This document shows positions 54,302 through 62,622 of a stretch of 64,000 nt of DNA, in pieces. The first letter of the stretch is position 1; the number at the start of each line of letters is the position of its first letter. Under the pieces are notes generated by a model. It did not search any database. It saw only the letters and a program-made list of their open reading frames with translations, and was not told the DNA's origin. Origin of the DNA: Paremcibacter congregatus (GTDB lineage Bacteria > Pseudomonadota > Alphaproteobacteria > Sphingomonadales > Emcibacteraceae). The position numbers and the translations under genes were made by a program. Where the stretch lies: contig NZ_CP041025.1 in the NCBI RefSeq assembly GCF_006385135.1, positions 3,565,501 to 3,629,500 on the forward strand, given 5' to 3'.

Positions 54302-56653
54302 TTAGAAACGTGTCCGCACATCCAGCCCAATGGTCCGGGGACGGTTGGTGACAATCCGCTGACGTCCTGGTGTTTCCGCCGCAATAGAGCGACTGTCCGC
54401 CATATTCGCATGGGTATTGGTGACATTGTCAACGAAAAGGGTGATTTCCCACTCTTCTTTGATGACACCAGCCCGCAGATTCAAGGCTGTCCAGGCCGGA
54501 CGTTCCCGCTGGTCGCCATTATTGGAGCTAAAGCTGCGCCCATAATGGTTGAAGTCAGCCCGCAACAAGCCTTCCAAATCATTGCTGACCGGGAAGATAT
54601 ATTCACTTGATGCGGCAACTGTCCAGTTTGGAACCCCTTGGATCTTGTCACCTACTGTCACTCCTGGAGTTCCGCCGGCATCGGTGATTTCCGCATGGGC
54701 ATACCCAAGTGCGAAGGTCATGGTCAGACCATCAATCGGTGCCGCCATCATTTCAATTTCAAAACCCTTGACCTCGGCCTGGCCAGCATTATTTTTATAC
54801 TGGAACCCACAACCCAAACGGTTTTGTTGAATGATATCACTCCATTTGATGAAATAGGCTGACGCGTTCAAAGACACGCGGTTATCGGCCAGCGTCGTTT
54901 TTACACCAGCTTCATAACTCCACAAAGAATCGGAATCATATGTTCGGTTGGCCGCTCGGAACGTATCATGTTCAGCATCTGAAGGGCCCGCGAGTACATC
55001 AAGTTCATCACCACAAAGATCTTCAGGAACATTGCCATTCACGCCACCAATACGGTACCCCTTGGACGCGGATGCATAAACATCCACATCGTCACTGACA
55101 TTGGCCTGAACCATTATCTTAGGGTTAAAACCACTTTCGGACGTATTCCCGTCAGCGTGCGTTTTCCCACTGTTGGCAAAACCGTCTGAATCAATGACCG
55201 CGTCAGTTTCGGTTTTAAAGTACCTTCCGCCAGCCGTAATGGAGACCCGCTCAGTAATATCATACGTCACTTCGCCGAAAACTGCGTATTCCTTTGTATT
55301 AAAGAAATTGTCGGTGACAAAAATCAAATCCGGCGTCGTCAAACAAAAACCATTAACACAATCCGCCGCCACACCTGGACCTGTTGCTGCATCAATTGCA
55401 TTATTCAATCCGACTTGCAACGCCGGTGGATATTGCAGATGGTTTTTGGTTCTTTGATAAAATACACCCGCAGTAAACTGTAAAGGGCCATCCAGTGCCG
55501 ATGTATAGCGTGTCTCATGCACCAAAGACGTATAGGCCTCACTTTCATCCAATGGCGCTTCCAAAGGGTCCAGGGGTATCCCGATTACATTGTTGAACAA
55601 GTTATGCAGGAATGTTGCTTCTTCTTCAGTTTCATTGAGGTAGCGATCAAAATAGGACGTGGTTGAGGTCACTGTTCCAGAATCCAGGTCCCAATTAATC
55701 GTTCCGCTGGCCAGCCACCAGCGATCACTGCCCGGCTCATCCGTATCGAAGAAACGTTTTTCAGTGAAGTTATCCGGCGAGATATCCGCAAACGGAAGCC
55801 CATCTGCATTGATTTTTTGATACATAAATTTCGGCGTAAAAGTCACATTTTCAGCAATTTCAGCCTTTGCGACCACTTGGAAGCCGCCAAACGTCTCGCT
55901 ATCCACATTTTCGTGCGTATCGAATGCCGGCCCCGTATTCTCTACAACTTCACCTGTCTGCGCATTCGTCCATTCCGGAATATATTCACGATCATACACC
56001 CCAGAGTTTCCTCCGGCATAGGCTGTAAGCCGCAAGGCCAGCTTGTCATCAATGACGGGGATATTAATGGATGAATCAACGGACCAGTTCATTGTCCCCT
56101 CTTTGACAGTAGAGAGAGTCCCATGAGCGGACCCGTAAGCTTCATTATATTCAGGCTGCTGCGTGATCAGGCGGATGGTGCCGCCCATGGAGCGGGCGCC
56201 GTACAACGAGCCTTGCGGACCGCGCAACACTTCCACCCGAGCCACATCAATCACCCGCGGCTGGATAGAAGCCGGCATGGGAGTATCGTCAATGTAAAAG
56301 CCTGTGGTATTGTCCCCGAATACCCCACGAATGGCCGGGGAATTTGAGTTAAAACGACCGTCTGATTCATTGCCGAAGCCCAGGTTTGGCACGCGAACGG
56401 CGAAGCTCGCAAAGCCAGTTGCGCCCATGCGCTCCAAGTCCTGCGCGCCAATGGCCGTCACCGCCATACCCGCTTCCTGCAGGGTCTGTTCGCGCTTTGA
56501 AGCGGTAATGACGATCTCTTCAAGACCGCCAAAGGCTTCCTCGGCTTCCTGCGCATATGCTGTTGGTGTCAGGGCTCCTGTTGCGATAAGCGCCGCAAAA
56601 CACGTTGACCCTGTCAGTTTGCGCCACAAATTGCTGGTGTTAGATTCCCGCAT
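54302..56653 (-). CDS. TonB-dependent receptor upstream of qhpA
   Basis: A 783-residue outer-membrane receptor. It has a signal peptide ending PTAYAQEAEE, TonB box LEEIVITASKREQ, the plug (AVRVPNLGFGNESDGRFNSNSP, AIRGVFGDNTTGFYIDDTPMP, VEVLRGPQGSLYGARSMGGTIRL) and a barrel ending DVRTRF. There is no STN domain. GAGAGG precedes the ATG. Its position between the AraC regulator and qhpA suggests it brings in an amine or a related compound, or a metal needed for the haem enzyme. The terminator after it partly isolates it from qhpA. Confidence 0.9.
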   Translation of the reverse strand: MRESNTSNLWRKLTGSTCFAALIATGALTPTAYAQEAEEAFGGLEEIVITASKREQTLQEAGMAVTAIGAQDLERMGATGFASFAVRVPNLGFGNESDGRFNSNSPAIRGVFGDNTTGFYIDDTPMPASIQPRVIDVARVEVLRGPQGSLYGARSMGGTIRLITQQPEYNEAYGSAHGTLSTVKEGTMNWSVDSSINIPVIDDKLALRLTAYAGGNSGVYDREYIPEWTNAQTGEVVENTGPAFDTHENVDSETFGGFQVVAKAEIAENVTFTPKFMYQKINADGLPFADISPDNFTEKRFFDTDEPGSDRWWLASGTINWDLDSGTVTSTTSYFDRYLNETEEEATFLHNLFNNVIGIPLDPLEAPLDESEAYTSLVHETRYTSALDGPLQFTAGVFYQRTKNHLQYPPALQVGLNNAIDAATGPGVAADCVNGFCLTTPDLIFVTDNFFNTKEYAVFGEVTYDITERVSITAGGRYFKTETDAVIDSDGFANSGKTHADGNTSESGFNPKIMVQANVSDDVDVYASASKGYRIGGVNGNVPEDLCGDELDVLAGPSDAEHDTFRAANRTYDSDSLWSYEAGVKTTLADNRVSLNASAYFIKWSDIIQQNRLGCGFQYKNNAGQAEVKGFEIEMMAAPIDGLTMTFALGYAHAEITDAGGTPGVTVGDKIQGVPNWTVAASSEYIFPVSNDLEGLLRADFNHYGRSFSSNNGDQRERPAWTALNLRAGVIKEEWEITLFVDNVTNTHANMADSRSIAAETPGRQRIVTNRPRTIGLDVRTRF

Positions 56654-56868
56654 AGTCCTCTCCTAATATGATAATATGGTTACATTGGTGTAGTTAAAGT
56701 GCTTGTTTTTTCGATAATTTATTACACATATTTAATAACACACTGTGAATAAACTATCGGTTCGTCCAGATAAATTCTTGCCTGAGCGCGCCTCTAAAAA
56801 TGTTATTAAGTGCCAAATTGCCCGACAAGGCGACGTATTTGCCCTTAAGCCTCCTCGATAGTGGGACC

Positions 56869-57834
56869 TTAATGCCCCTCGGTTAATCGATACTGTCGTG
56901 GAGACAGGCCAAATTCCTGTTTAAATGCGCGACTGAAATGTGCGGCATCGTTAAAGCCCCAATGAAAGGCAATTTGTATAATATTCTGGTCGGCATAACG
57001 CCGATCGGCCAGTTGCTGCCGCGCCTCATTCAGACGCCGCAACCGGATCCATTCGCCGCAGGATGCCCCTTCCGCCTGAAACAGCCGGTGCAGATGCCGG
57101 ATCGACAGCCCGCATAATTCCGCCACCATTGATGGTGTCAGGCCGGGATCCGTCAGTTTCTGCTCAATCACTTTGCGAATATTCGCCATCTGGCGGCTTT
57201 TCTGGTCAAGCACCTGATCCGGACTATACCCCCGCAAGGTCGCGCCCAGCAGATTAAGCAGAACCTCGCGCACCGTATTATAATCCGGCTCGCCAATATG
57301 GGCCGCCTCGGTATAGGTCGATGTCAGAAATTCTTTTGTAACAGCGCCCATGCCCGCCCGGCCCGATATCCGTCGGGCTTCCTGAATACGACGGTAAGGC
57401 AGGAAAGATTCCAATGTGGCGCGCGGGATATGCAGCGAGATCTGCTGCATGAAACCGTCATACTTAAATTCACTGGGATAGGCGGAATCAATCAGGGCCA
57501 TATCGCCCGGCTGCAGATGTGCCTCATTGTTCCGTTGGGACAAAATCGACCGCCCGGAAAGCTGCAGGATCAGAAAACAGTATTTATTATCGCTTTTTTC
57601 GATCTGCTTGCGGGATCGGATCACCCGGTCTGCATTCATAGCAATACCGGCCACATCAAAGCCGCCTATATTGCGCAGATCAATCGCGCCGCGAAACTTG
57701 CTCCAATCGTGGGAAATGGTCTCGAACTCTCCACAGACTTCCTGCAAATGCGTCGCCCATTGATCGGCCTGATACGCCGGCATAGCCTCGGCAAATGATG
57801 AATTTGTCCCTATGTGTGGATTAATCGCGCCCAT
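56869..57834 (-). CDS. AraC-family regulator (FeaR/QhpR-like)
   Basis: A 321-residue regulator. The N-terminal part is an AraC_binding_2-like domain (ISHDWSKFRGAIDLRNIGGFDVAGI, ILQLSGRSILSQ, GDMALIDSAYP). The C-terminal 100 residues hold the double HTH (GLTPSMVAELCGLSIRHLHRLFQ, IIQIAFHWGFNDAAHFSRAFKQEFGLSPRQYR). In Paracoccus the QHNDH regulator is also AraC-type and induced by amines. Here it is just upstream of the TonB receptor and qhp genes on the same strand. AGGGA precedes the ATG. Ligand unproven; a primary amine or its aldehyde is likely. Confidence 0.87.
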   Translation of the reverse strand: MGAINPHIGTNSSFAEAMPAYQADQWATHLQEVCGEFETISHDWSKFRGAIDLRNIGGFDVAGIAMNADRVIRSRKQIEKSDNKYCFLILQLSGRSILSQRNNEAHLQPGDMALIDSAYPSEFKYDGFMQQISLHIPRATLESFLPYRRIQEARRISGRAGMGAVTKEFLTSTYTEAAHIGEPDYNTVREVLLNLLGATLRGYSPDQVLDQKSRQMANIRKVIEQKLTDPGLTPSMVAELCGLSIRHLHRLFQAEGASCGEWIRLRRLNEARQQLADRRYADQNIIQIAFHWGFNDAAHFSRAFKQEFGLSPRQYRLTEGH

Positions 57835-57971
57835 TCATTCCCTGTAACTTGTTGATCTTTTAATTCAGGCAGATCGCACTATATTAGCATAGTGTCATTT
57901 TATATGTGAACAAGGTATCAAATGTAAGGGGTAGCGTCAATAAACTGATTACTATTCAATTATATAAGGCA

Positions 57972-58163
57972 TTACACCTTTCCCCGGGCTGCTTTCATGG
58001 CAGCGGTCAGGACATCATGATCACCAATATGGTTCGCCAGTAAAAGAATCAGGCGGGCATTCATGCGTTCCACCGCCGTCTCATCCAGCCCCCGCTGCAG
58101 GTCGATCAGTTCTTGATAGAAGTCATCGGGACGGGCAATATTCTTTTTCACATTAAGGGACAT
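57972..58163 (-). CDS. DUF2783 domain protein
   Basis: A 63-residue small protein of the DUF2783 family (FYQELIDLQRGLDETAVERMNARLILLLANHIGDH). It lies directly after the flavin monooxygenase gene with a one-base TGATG overlap, so it is translationally coupled. Such proteins are commonly encoded with FAD-dependent hydroxylases and may bind or stabilise them. The function is not known. Confidence 0.85.
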   Translation of the reverse strand: MSLNVKKNIARPDDFYQELIDLQRGLDETAVERMNARLILLLANHIGDHDVLTAAMKAARGKV

Positions 58164-59791
58164 CAGTTGTTCTCCTTTGTCTGGCCGGATGCTTTTGCCA
58201 ATGCGGCGACAATTGCGGTTTCGTCAAAATGACGCCAGCGGGCCGCCACATGCTGATCGGGGCGGATCAGATAAACAGCCCCCTCTCCTCCGTCATAACG
58301 TTCGGTCAGCACCCCTGTATGATCTTCGATCTGGTTACCCACCGTCATGACGGTGGCGGTAACTTCCCCACAGCGCACTTCGGATAAAGACGGCGCCGTC
58401 CCAAACACCAGCAGGGTGAAATTATCCCCCAGTTGATTAAGCAGCCAGCTTTCCGTCCCCTTGACCCTTACCGGGGCGTCGGCACAATTTGTCCCCGGCG
58501 CCATACAGCCCGTGAAAATGTCTTCGTCGGGCCCATTCAGGGAGGAATGGTTATAGGGTGTCGGCATCGACAGTCGCCCGCTATTAACCAGAGGGCGGGC
58601 GAATTCATACTCCTTCGACAGTTCCAGCACCGCATCGCGGAAGGTACGGCTGCTCTGACTTTTCGGCGTGATGAAATCGGTGGAGCGGGTCGAATTCAGC
58701 AGATTGTCATCGGCGGCGTAAGCGCGCTCTTCATTATAACTGTCGAGCAGACTTTCCGGGGCCTGACCATCGATGACCAGTTTCAGCTTCCAGGTCAGAT
58801 TATCGATATCCTGAATGCCGGTATTGGCCCCGCGGGCGCCAAAGGGGGATACCTGATGGGCCGCATCCCCGGCAAACAGCACCCGGCCATAGCGGAAGTT
58901 GTCAATCCGGCGGCAGGCGAACTGATAGATCGACACCCATTCGAGCTCAAACTCGACATCTTCGCCAAGCATGGCCTTGATCAGGGGAATGACATTTTCC
59001 GGCTTGACCGCCTCAACCGGATCCGCGTCCCAACCCATCTGAAAATCAAGCCGCCAGACATCATCCGCCTGCTTATGCAGCAGAGCCGACTGGTTTTTAT
59101 GGAAAGTCGGGTCAAACCAGAACCAGCGTTCCGTCGGGAAATCCGCCTGCATCACCACATCGGCGATCAGGAAACGGTCCTGGAAAAACTGCCCGGTGAA
59201 TTCTGCGCCGACCATGTCACGCACGCCACTGTTGGCGCCGTCACAGGCGATCATCCAGTCGCTCTCCATGGTGAAGACGCCGTCCGGGGTTTCCACCTCC
59301 AGCACCGTATGATCCGCCTTCTGCGTCAGGCCCAGCAATTTATGTTTCCAGCGCAGATCAATCAGGTCAGGATATTTGGCGAGTTCCTCCACCAGATATT
59401 CTTCGCAGTAATATTGCTGCAGGTTGATCATGGCCGGCATCTTGTGATGATCTTCCGGCAGCAGGTCAAATTCGTAGGCCAGTTCCTCGCGAAAAAAAAC
59501 CTTGCCCACTTTCCAGCTCACGCCCTTTTCCACCATGCGGTCAGCAACCCCGAGCCGGTCCCAGATTTCCAGTGGCCGTTTGGCGTAACAGACCGCCCGG
59601 GACCCGACACTAACCGTGTTGTTATCGTCGAGCACCACCACCGGAATGCCGCGTTTCGCGCAATCCAGCGCCGCCGTCAACCCCACCAGACCAGCGCCAA
59701 TAACGACCACCGGGTGACGTTTAATCTCGCCCGTCCGTTGTTCTTGCGATTGGACATAGGGGTACTCAGGCCATGTATATGTATTCAACAT
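58163..59791 (-). CDS. FAD-dependent aromatic-type monooxygenase
   Basis: A 542-residue flavoprotein of the MhpA/PheA/TetX group. The GxGxxG motif is VVVIGAGLVGLTAALDCAKRG. The DG motif is in WMIACDGANSGVRDMVG and the GD motif is LFAGDAAHQVSPFGARGANTG. It has a C-terminal thioredoxin-like extension (LTERYDGGEGAVYLIRPDQHVAARWRHFDE). These enzymes hydroxylate phenolic or related compounds with NAD(P)H and O2. The following DUF2783 gene is coupled; the MBL-fold gene is 77 bases upstream on the same strand. It is not an obvious QhpG (see rejected items). AAAGGA lies upstream of the ATG. Confidence 0.88.
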   Translation of the reverse strand: MLNTYTWPEYPYVQSQEQRTGEIKRHPVVVIGAGLVGLTAALDCAKRGIPVVVLDDNNTVSVGSRAVCYAKRPLEIWDRLGVADRMVEKGVSWKVGKVFFREELAYEFDLLPEDHHKMPAMINLQQYYCEEYLVEELAKYPDLIDLRWKHKLLGLTQKADHTVLEVETPDGVFTMESDWMIACDGANSGVRDMVGAEFTGQFFQDRFLIADVVMQADFPTERWFWFDPTFHKNQSALLHKQADDVWRLDFQMGWDADPVEAVKPENVIPLIKAMLGEDVEFELEWVSIYQFACRRIDNFRYGRVLFAGDAAHQVSPFGARGANTGIQDIDNLTWKLKLVIDGQAPESLLDSYNEERAYAADDNLLNSTRSTDFITPKSQSSRTFRDAVLELSKEYEFARPLVNSGRLSMPTPYNHSSLNGPDEDIFTGCMAPGTNCADAPVRVKGTESWLLNQLGDNFTLLVFGTAPSLSEVRCGEVTATVMTVGNQIEDHTGVLTERYDGGEGAVYLIRPDQHVAARWRHFDETAIVAALAKASGQTKENN

Positions 59792-59868
59792 TGGGCAATT
59801 TCCTTTATCTCAAAAGGGACTATTTTTAAGCGAAACAGGCGGGTTTTAAGCGAAGAGGCGACGCCTCC

Positions 59869-60822
59869 TTAGCCTTCCATATCCTGCCACATTTTTATAT
59901 CGCGTTCGGCTGTCCAGATGCGGGGATCGCGCACCCCCTGACATTCGTCATAGGCGCGGGTCACATCAAACGGCAGACAATGTTCAAAGATCACCCAGTG
60001 ACCATATTTCGGCGACAGGGCCTCCATTGTGGCTTTATAGGTATCGCGCAGGTTCATGCCTTTCGCCTGACAGGCCTTGACCGAGCCATACATATCACTG
60101 AGGAAATCACGGGTTTCCTCAATCGCCTGCCGGCATGTATCGGCGCTCATCAACGCGTCACCACGGCCCGGCACCAGTTTCTCCGCCTTGAATTCGAGCA
60201 GATTGTTCAGGGTTTGCGGCCAGTCTTCCAGATAAGCGTCGCCGGTATAAGGCGTCGCACCGAATTCCACCAGATCACCGCTGAACAGGACTTTATCCTG
60301 CGGCAGCCAGGCGATGGTGTCGCCCTTGGTATGGCCGCGACCGACCTGTTTCAGTTGCACTTCGACGGAGCCTAGCCAGATGGTCATCTCGCCGGTAAAC
60401 GTCTGGGTCGGCCAGGTCAGGCCCGGCACGCTTTCTATGGCGTCAAACAGCCGTGGGAACCGCTCATATTCAGATTTATAATCCTGCTCGCCGCGTTCCA
60501 CGATCAGATCACGGGTGTCGTTGCTGGCGATAATATGCTCAGGCTCATACCCGGACGCGCCCAACACCCGAACCGCATGATAATGGGTCAGCACCACATA
60601 TTTGATCGGCTTGTCGGTCACGGTGCGGATCTGGTCGATCACCAGTTGCGCCATCACCGGGGTCGCCTGGGTATCCAGCACCATCACGCAGTCATCCCCG
60701 ATGATCACGCCGGTGTTGGGATCACCCTCGGCCGTGAAGGCATAGGCATGCTCGGACAGCTTGGCAAAGGTGATTTTCTTTTCTTCCAGATCGGCCTGTG
60801 AAGCAAATTTCTTTTCGGACAT
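59869..60822 (-). CDS. MBL-fold hydrolase with altered metal motif
   Basis: A 317-residue metallo-hydrolase-like protein without signal peptide. The usual HxHxDH reads THYHAVRVLGA, so the Asp is Val84 and the following His is Arg85. Other ligands appear to be present: GRGHTKGDTIAW (His), SGDLVEFGATPYTGD (Asp) and the C-terminal segment with EHCLPFD. The missing Asp and His imply a mono-metal or otherwise changed site. It is the first gene of the trio with the monooxygenase and DUF2783 genes. A related set occurs in several proteobacteria; the substrate is unknown. AGGGAAAG precedes the ATG. Confidence 0.85.
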   Translation of the reverse strand: MSEKKFASQADLEEKKITFAKLSEHAYAFTAEGDPNTGVIIGDDCVMVLDTQATPVMAQLVIDQIRTVTDKPIKYVVLTHYHAVRVLGASGYEPEHIIASNDTRDLIVERGEQDYKSEYERFPRLFDAIESVPGLTWPTQTFTGEMTIWLGSVEVQLKQVGRGHTKGDTIAWLPQDKVLFSGDLVEFGATPYTGDAYLEDWPQTLNNLLEFKAEKLVPGRGDALMSADTCRQAIEETRDFLSDMYGSVKACQAKGMNLRDTYKATMEALSPKYGHWVIFEHCLPFDVTRAYDECQGVRDPRIWTAERDIKMWQDMEG

Positions 60823-60910
60823 AAGTTAACTTTCCCTGGTGTCACATCCCGCAGGACATGAGGTTTATTGTGCATTTGAGGCTATTATAGATATTAAATA
60901 ATATTCTGTC

Positions 60911-60930
60911 TGTCCCCTCAGAGGGGGACA
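60911..60930. promoter_or_regulatory. Short inverted repeat upstream of the MBL-fold gene
   Basis: TGTCCCC (60911–60917) and GGGGACA (60924–60930) form a seven-base inverted repeat with a six-base loop. It lies 89 bases before the MBL-fold gene start and 120 bases after the LuxR stop. It may be an operator or a weak terminator of the LuxR transcript. No T-run follows. Confidence 0.3.
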
Positions 60931-61050
60931 AGGGATCTTGCGTGATATCAACGTGGATTTTGGATACCGTTTCGCTTGTCCAGAATGGCGGCGGAGAGGG
61001 TGTTGTCTTTCCCCCGGGACAGCAGTGGTCAGTACGATTGATGCGGCCCC

Positions 61051-61920
61051 CTATCCCCGGCCCGGCAACATTTCCAGACACAGGCTGAACAGTTCATTTT
61101 GCGATGAAATACCGAGCTTGGCATATGCTCGCTTGCGGTATGTATGTATGGTCGACTTGGCAACCTTGAGCTCCAGCGAGATCGCCTCCGAACTGTATCC
61201 CTGCAGAATGCGGCCACAGACCTGACGTTCACGGTCAGTCAACCGGCCAAAGACATCACTCTCCCCCGCCAGCAGATTGGTCATCGCATCGGGAGAACGG
61301 CTGAGCGGCACCTGGGTAATAATCGGATCAAGGGCCGTTTCTTTTTCCGCCGCCCCCAAAAGCCGGGCATGTTTGAAAATCAAATTGGTCAGCAGAGGTA
61401 AAATACGCGACAGAGCATCGCCTTCGGCGACAGAAAAACAACCACTATCGCGCAAACGGTAAAAACTGCAATAAATGGTATACTCTCGCCGGCGCAACAG
61501 ACTGGACATTTTGTCAATCAGGCCGGTGGCCTCAAAGAATCGCGCCTGATATTCCGCATCATAGGCGCTGGTCGGGGTGTGAGGCAATAATGTTACCCGC
61601 GCATCCTCGGTTGCCGGCGCCCCGGTTAAATTGGGATCCCGGGCATGAAACTGTTCGGTATAGGCCTGCGTCAGATTCTGGCAGGTGGCCGCATCCAGCA
61701 TGCTTTTGGTAAATAAATGCGCCGTGGTGCCGTCCCTGTTGTGGATAAAGACCGCGCAATGATCAACCCGCACCGCGCCATTGACCAGAGCGAACAACCG
61801 GTCTTCAAAATCATCCCGGCCCAGAGTGCCAATGGCCGCATTCAGCCGCGCAAGCCATTCATCCGATCCTGTCACCACGTCCCCGACAGGGCTGTTTCCG
61901 CTGATGCTGTTTTCTGTCAT
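61051..61920 (-). CDS. LuxR-type regulator at the end of the qhp biogenesis operon
   Basis: A 289-residue protein. The C-terminal LuxR HTH reads RLTDRERQVCGRILQGYSSEAISLELKVAKSTIHTYRKRAYAKLGISS. The N-terminal 200 residues have no REC or autoinducer domain that I recognise, so this is a stand-alone sensor of unknown ligand. The ATG at 61920 is used; a GTG two codons earlier is an alternative. The gene starts ten bases after the qhpE stop and is probably cotranscribed. It could control the qhp genes or the adjacent MBL/monooxygenase trio. Confidence 0.85.
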   Translation of the reverse strand: MTENSISGNSPVGDVVTGSDEWLARLNAAIGTLGRDDFEDRLFALVNGAVRVDHCAVFIHNRDGTTAHLFTKSMLDAATCQNLTQAYTEQFHARDPNLTGAPATEDARVTLLPHTPTSAYDAEYQARFFEATGLIDKMSSLLRRREYTIYCSFYRLRDSGCFSVAEGDALSRILPLLTNLIFKHARLLGAAEKETALDPIITQVPLSRSPDAMTNLLAGESDVFGRLTDRERQVCGRILQGYSSEAISLELKVAKSTIHTYRKRAYAKLGISSQNELFSLCLEMLPGRG

Positions 61921-61929
61921 ACCCACACT

Positions 61930-62622
61930 CTACTTTATCCGGCGCTCACTATGAACATATTGCGCCCGGGATACAAGATCTTCCCACAACCTCTCCCGCG
62001 TTCCCCCCGCCTGCAGATAGGCCGCCACCTGACCGGAAAGATGCGCCGCCCCCAAACTGGCGCCGCCGATACGTGGCGGGTCGTCCCGCGCCTGATCCAA
62101 CGCCCGTGGACAGGCGCCAAAGTCCGCCTGACCACTGTCAAGCCAGGAAATCTCCGCCACGGCACAGCGCGCATCCCCGGTCGCCCGGATCACACCGGGA
62201 TACTGGGCGGGATAGACCGCCGCCCCCTGAGCCGGGGCGCTGGCGATCAGAATAATATCCGCCGCCACGGCCCGAACGCAGGCTTCACGCAATACCGTCC
62301 TGTCCTGCTGCAACCCGAGACTGAGATTAATAACATCCACCTGCACCGCCACCAGCCAGTCGATGGCCGCGGCCACCGTCGCCGCCGTGGTCACACCCTT
62401 GGCATCAAAAACCTGAGCATTATAGAGCATGGCTTCCGGTCCATGGTGACGCAAGATGGCGCTGACCGTTGTGCCATGCCCCAAGGGGTCCGGCACCACC
62501 GGGGTCTGTTGCACAGCCCCCGTATCGTCCTGAACAAACCGGCAGGCCGGCATCTCATCCCGGCAAAAGCCGGGCGGCAAACCGCTATCCACAAGTCCCA
62601 GTCTAATCCCGGTGCGCGTCAC
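61930..62622 (-). CDS. qhpE: Subtilisin-like leader peptidase QhpE
   Basis: A 230-residue S8-type serine protease. It has catalytic Asp12 (LGLVDSG), His49 (LGHGTTVSAIL) and Ser189 (GGASLGAAHLSG). The oxyanion-hole Asn of subtilisins is not obvious at IASAPAQGA, where Pro/Gln occupy that area. There is no signal peptide, which fits the known cytoplasmic role of QhpE in removing the 28-residue leader of QhpC. It overlaps the exporter gene by four bases (ATGA). This genetic linkage supports the assignment. Confidence 0.88.
   Translation of the reverse strand: MTRTGIRLGLVDSGLPPGFCRDEMPACRFVQDDTGAVQQTPVVPDPLGHGTTVSAILRHHGPEAMLYNAQVFDAKGVTTAATVAAAIDWLVAVQVDVINLSLGLQQDRTVLREACVRAVAADIILIASAPAQGAAVYPAQYPGVIRATGDARCAVAEISWLDSGQADFGACPRALDQARDDPPRIGGASLGAAHLSGQVAAYLQAGGTRERLWEDLVSRAQYVHSERRIK

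Noticed and set aside
58163-59791. Assignment of the FAD monooxygenase as QhpG, the flavoprotein that acts on the QhpC tryptophan.
   Set aside because: The protein has the length and C-terminal thioredoxin-like extension of MhpA/phenol-type hydroxylases, and it is coupled to DUF2783. QhpG is shorter and usually sits with qhpD/E/F. I therefore keep a general call.
58433-59872. A 479-codon open frame antisense to the monooxygenase gene.
   Set aside because: Same reason: it is the complement of a conserved enzyme and shows no family features.
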